The notes under the pieces were generated by a model. The model saw only the letters and a list, made by a program, of their open reading frames with translations, was not told where the DNA came from and did not search any database. Both the position numbers and the translations under genes were made by a program. A DNA stretch of 26,151 nt from Avichristensenella sp031550095 (GTDB lineage: Bacteria > Bacillota > Clostridia > Christensenellales > Aristaeellaceae): positions 1 to 26,151 of the forward strand of contig JAVBOX010000083.1 in assembly GCA_031550095.1 (NCBI GenBank), given 5' to 3'. Of this stretch, positions 23,801-26,151 are shown piece by piece (position 1 is the first letter of the stretch; the number at the start of each line of letters is the position of its first letter).

Positions 23801-26151
23801 GCGTTAATGGTCAGGATGCCCTTCTGCTCCGTGATGGTATAATTCCCCGTAACCTCGGTTCCTCCAATCCAAACCTGCGTGGTCTTGTTCGCCAGGATGT
23901 CATGGTTTCCGGGCGCAAACCCGGTACCGGTGGCCTTCATGGTGATCGTGACGCCCGCCGGCAGCGGCGTTCCCACAACATGGCCGGGCAAGTCGGTCAG
24001 GGTGATCGGTTGGCCGGTGAAGGCCCTGGTTTGCGGGTCAGGCTGCACCGTGATCTTCAGCGAGGCCTTTTCAATCGTCAGTTCGCCATTCTTCGGGATC
24101 AACTCATAGTTGTCCGTCACATTGGTAGAGCCGATCATCAGGGTCCAGCCATCCAGCAGCGTGATAGGATAGTTTCCAACCAGCATGCCGCTTCCTTCGC
24201 CCTTGAAGGAGAGGATGACATTGCCGCGAAGCGTCGCGCCGTCATAGTTGCCGCTGCCATCCACAGTGGTTTGCACAACCCTTGTCACATCTGCGTTGCT
24301 ACCTGTCACAGTCTGTGACTGCGTGGTACCTGTGAACGCAAGAGTATAGCTGGGCACAGTTACGTATACTTTAATCTTTTTATCGCTGCCGGGATGATCA
24401 GGCTCCCCCGGATGGCCCAGCTCAGCAATGGTCAGCGTGCCCTTCTCATAGGTAATCTTATAGTTGGGCGTCAGGTCCACAGTTCCGGACTTGATTTCCA
24501 CGGAGTACACGTTCATGTCGTAGGATCCCGGCACCTGTCCGATTCCCTTAGACTTGATCGTAACCGTAGCGCCGGCTGGGATGTTCGCGTTGCCGCTGGT
24601 CACGGTGCCAGATTTTTCAATCGTCTGGCTCAGCCCCGTGTACGGTACGGCGGCGTTCTCTGCTTTCACCGTCAGCGGGATCGTTCCCTTAACGGCATTG
24701 ATGTTCAGCTTGCCAGGAACCGGTATGAGGTTATAGTTCGCCGTAACATCCGTTCCGTTGCTGTAAACCTTGATCGTCGGAACGTTTATGGTGATGTCGT
24801 ACGACCCGGGTATCGTTCCCGTTCCTGTCGCCGTCAACTCGAAGGTGAATCCATCGGGCTTGTCGCCGGTAACGGTCACATCCTTTTCCGTTTGGTTCTC
24901 AGTGATCGGTTGGCCGGTGTAGTCCCTGTCCACGTTCTTGCCGGTGAATGTCAAGTTGATCTTGTCTGTCCCGGAGAGCGGATTGATCTTCAATACGCCG
25001 TCTGTCGGAATCAGGTTGTAGTTCTTCGTGACATCCTTGCCGTCAAGCGTGAGGGTCCAGCCAGACTGCAATGTCATGGCATGGTTGCCAACCAGCGTAC
25101 CCGTTCCTTTGCCCTGGAACACCAGCGCAGGGCTGCCCTGCAGCGTCGTTCCGGTGTAAGCCGTAGCGCCATTGATCGTCTGGATGACGTTCGTCACATT
25201 GGCGTTCCCGCCGGCGACGGTCCTCGTGATCGGATGGCCGGTATAGTTGGCGCTGTCGCCAGGAACTTGCACATACACGTCGATCTTCTCATCGCTGCCC
25301 GGATGGGTTGGATCGTCCGGATGGCCCAGCTCAGCGATGGTCAGCTTGCCCGTCTCATAGGTAATCGTGTAGTTGTCCGTCAAAGGCACGCCGCCAAGGG
25401 TGATCGTAACGGATGTCACTGCCATGCTGTAATCGCCAGGCAGCTTGCCAGTTCCGCTGGATACGATCGTAACAACCGCGCCGGTCGGAATCTTGCTCGC
25501 GTTGGTCTTTACAAAGCCGTCGCCTGTGACCGTCTGGGTAGCTCCCGTATAGGGGACCGCTTTGTCGTTCGCCTTGACCGTTATCGCGATCTTCGCGCCA
25601 AGCTTGACCGTCAGTGTGCCATTCTCGGTGTTGATATTGTACTGGTCGCTTACATCGTCAGTATCTATCATGATCTTCGGCCCTGTTGTGAAAGAGATCG
25701 GATAGGTACCCGTCGCTGTGCCGCTACCATACGAGGTAAACTTAATGCTGCCGCCCGTGGGCAAGGAGCCAAAGGTTACCAAAGCGCCGCTGTCTAGTTC
25801 GGATTCCACCAAACCACCTGTGTAAGGCAGGGTTTCGCTGGGCGCTTTGATCGTGATCGGAATCTTTTTCGTTCCGACACTCTGGATCGTCAGCGTGCCA
25901 TTGGCCTTCGTAATGTTATACTGGTCGGACACGTCCGTGGAACCAACCATGATCTGCGGGCCGGCCGTAAACGTTATGGGATACGTTCCCACAAGCTGTC
26001 CGCTTCCCGTCGCGGTGAACGTGATGGTTCCGCCGGTAGGCATGGAACCGCTCGTTGCCGTCGCGCCGATGGTAAACGTCGAGGTCTGCACCGACCCGTC
26101 GAAGGTCTTGGTTTCGCTGGGCGCTGTGATCGTGATCGGAATCTTGTTCAC
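20818..26151 (-). CDS. Giant surface-type protein with YDG/MBG-like repeats (5' end outside window)
   Basis: At least 1,777 aa; the reading frame is still open at the window edge, so the N-terminus and signal peptide are not seen. Fourteen repeats of about 91-114 residues fill visible residues 1-1397. Each starts KIPITIKA-like, then has a Y/F-T/D/S-G motif (YTG), PAG.TIT...GTG, a GxYPI strand, V-T-x-NY-x-I and GTLTI. This is the YDG/MBG-type beta-sandwich seen in adhesins. After it come a different module (1398-1490), an MBG_2-like domain (1491-1577, YGATDPKEYPFEVIGLMNGD), an InlB-like repeat ending KLYAQWAE (about 1580-1658), a MucBP-like domain (HLLTVHHVLQDGTVI, about 1659-1730) and a 45-residue tail ending IPLGGIGGKNMGDCFE. 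There is no LPXTG motif, C-terminal membrane helix or cell-wall-binding module. A role as extracellular stalk or adhesin is inferred. Confidence 0.85.
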   Translation of the reverse strand: MNKIPITITAPSETKTFDGSVQTSTFTIGATATSGSMPTGGTITFTATGSGQLVGTYPITFTAGPQIMVGSTDVSDQYNITKANGTLTIQSVGTKKIPITIKAPSETLPYTGGLVESELDSGALVTFGSLPTGGSIKFTSYGSGTATGTYPISFTTGPKIMIDTDDVSDQYNINTENGTLTVKLGAKIAITVKANDKAVPYTGATQTVTGDGFVKTNASKIPTGAVVTIVSSGTGKLPGDYSMAVTSVTITLGGVPLTDNYTITYETGKLTIAELGHPDDPTHPGSDEKIDVYVQVPGDSANYTGHPITRTVAGGNANVTNVIQTINGATAYTGTTLQGSPALVFQGKGTGTLVGNHAMTLQSGWTLTLDGKDVTKNYNLIPTDGVLKINPLSGTDKINLTFTGKNVDRDYTGQPITENQTEKDVTVTGDKPDGFTFELTATGTGTIPGSYDITINVPTIKVYSNGTDVTANYNLIPVPGKLNINAVKGTIPLTVKAENAAVPYTGLSQTIEKSGTVTSGNANIPAGATVTIKSKGIGQVPGSYDMNVYSVEIKSGTVDLTPNYKITYEKGTLTIAELGHPGEPDHPGSDKKIKVYVTVPSYTLAFTGTTQSQTVTGSNADVTRVVQTTVDGSGNYDGATLRGNVILSFKGEGSGMLVGNYPITLLDGWTLMIGSTNVTDNYELIPKNGELTIEKASLKITVQPDPQTRAFTGQPITLTDLPGHVVGTPLPAGVTITMKATGTGFAPGNHDILANKTTQVWIGGTEVTGNYTITEQKGILTINAVDHQIPLTVMTADAEDWYTGNLLSVTKPATVVRGTGTGELYPDVNLVLTGNGKASGVVPATYPIVIPATGTDAVKITYAGKDITSNYDITRVNGKFVIHALGEPGHPKIPLTITANNENQYFTGSLITSTPGGKLTSGSVPALIKLAIYAEGSGTPAGTYPINVLMGADKTHLSYTGTLADGTNGTVDVTENYEITPKSGTLVILQKTQAITVTVNSTSTPFLSKPVKAKYPGTPEAGVQVLTLDSPGGNVTGANQLPAGFTLTEVVAESAVQNIPGTYPIVLKSVKIMYDDGKGGPPVDATKNFTIVPVNGTLTITKLTGGDRIDVTVTANDETRVYSGSQITVATGATIDRTDLITGQYRLVASASGTGFIPGDYPITFKKPEDVKIMFGATDISENYNIVREVGNLKIEARDGSDPAHTKLPISVTPDPVTERYTGQLIQKTVTTGKVTAGGPLDKLLSLDITAYGEGIVPNVYPTKINDGDAKIIYTGTDFPGTDLSSNYEITRVDGKLTIEGTKINIKVAPFVPNEFTYNGLEQGFASFEGLVEFADTSLSLPAGAIVTINKGVYGKNAGKYPIEFQANQVTIMLGSANITSNYNITPVKGEVVINKFVVTGTISANTPLVNGQPGPFEYGTTVPLPGSTPNLNALPADGDPLKWKVVRGDPTDNSVGTEHWFIPEWDGLNPNYDVSAVEMIKSTFEFKKVKLTVKPLETSMPYGATDPKEYPFEVIGLMNGDTAQSINLTSSLSFSNNGGPTSPIGRNMYDIFLAKASELRDYELEVEDLPLGLSIYAQVEYHGNFLDGTDEVVYDGEYFDQDDPISAKHPVALLLMRTGLKFKNWTYDQQGLNVVDEADVIGGEGVKLYAQWAEVHLLTVHHVLQDGTVIAPDTEVWLEKGEIYQFVPIENDAYFPLSVEFTLDGELFLQGPSSYCMMQDADFEASIIYQALTETEIARLLALRARGVVVTSYYQLMDDDIPLGGIGGKNMGDCFE
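21961..26151 (-). repeat. Coding tandem repeats: 14 YDG/MBG-like units
   Basis: Unit boundaries in visible residues are about 1, 95, 186, 288, 396, 490, 591, 697, 788, 892, 993, 1107, 1207 and 1303, ending at 1397. Units differ strongly in sequence but share motif order. Pro-rich linkers (ELGHPDDPTHPGSD, ELGHPGEPDHPGSD, ALGEPGHP, DGSDPAHT) follow units 3, 6, 9 and 12, that is, every third unit. Confidence 0.85.

Noticed and set aside
24394..25797. 467-codon open frame on the plus strand, opposite the giant repeat gene
   Set aside because: It is the antisense of regular repeat codons; its sequence has no domain logic or ribosome site, and the minus frame shows clear protein repeats.
1..26151. 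CRISPR array, tRNA or rRNA genes, parS or Noc-binding consensus sites
   Set aside because: None was seen on reading both strands; the repeats present are inverted hairpin arrays or coding repeats, not spacer arrays.

Overview
The window looks like a chromosomal segment of a Bacillota bacterium, most likely an uncultured anaerobic clostridium. This rests on a Noc/ParB-type protein, a clostridial rpmH-rnpA-yidD-yidC-jag cluster with a textbook sigma-A promoter, strong AGGAGG ribosome sites, frequent TTG/GTG starts, a zinc-finger DUF2087 regulator and many GC-rich hairpin repeats. Genus and species cannot be told from the sequence.

Layout. (1) 1-7440 is an accessory, repeat-rich island. Two repeat families, A (221 bp) and B (164 bp), each occur twice in opposite orientation: A at 1-221 and 3400-3620, B at 226-389 and 7171-7334. 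Between and around them lie an endonuclease Q-like PHP nuclease (+), an ATC hydrolase-family enzyme (-), a SAM methyltransferase (-), a PadR-DUF4180 fusion regulator with its own operator (+), a membrane-bound MutS-like ATPase (-) and a broken XRE/TPR regulator remnant (-). (2) 7449-10493 is the rpmH-rnpA-yidD-yidC-jag operon (-), covering ribosomal protein L34, the RNase P protein and membrane protein insertion, read from one perfect promoter. dnaA is not next to it, and mnmE/mnmG/rsmG do not follow jag. (3) 10571-13307 holds a DUF2087 regulator, a 163-bp near-perfect palindrome, a small putative secreted protein and noc/parB (all -). (4) 13532-18363 is a compact minus-strand unit dnaE, DUF1294 membrane protein, ATP-grasp enzyme, ending in a clear terminator. 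(5) 18674-26151 holds an extracellular solute-binding protein downstream of a very large surface-type protein of at least 1,777 residues. The latter is made of 14 YDG/MBG-like repeats, MBG_2-like, InlB-like and MucBP-like domains, and its 5' part lies beyond the window.

How they work together. The housekeeping blocks (L34, RNase P, YidC insertion machinery, Noc, Pol III alpha) form a rearranged origin-proximal neighbourhood. The island 1-7440 sits where other Bacillota carry mnmE-mnmG-rsmG, so its inverted repeats may have mediated insertion or inversion. The most unusual items are the giant repeat protein, whose C-terminal tail has no LPXTG or membrane anchor and ends in a Gly-Asp-Cys motif, the paired hairpin-array repeats, the 163-bp palindrome, and the PadR-DUF4180 fusion with a perfect ATGT-N8-ACAT operator.
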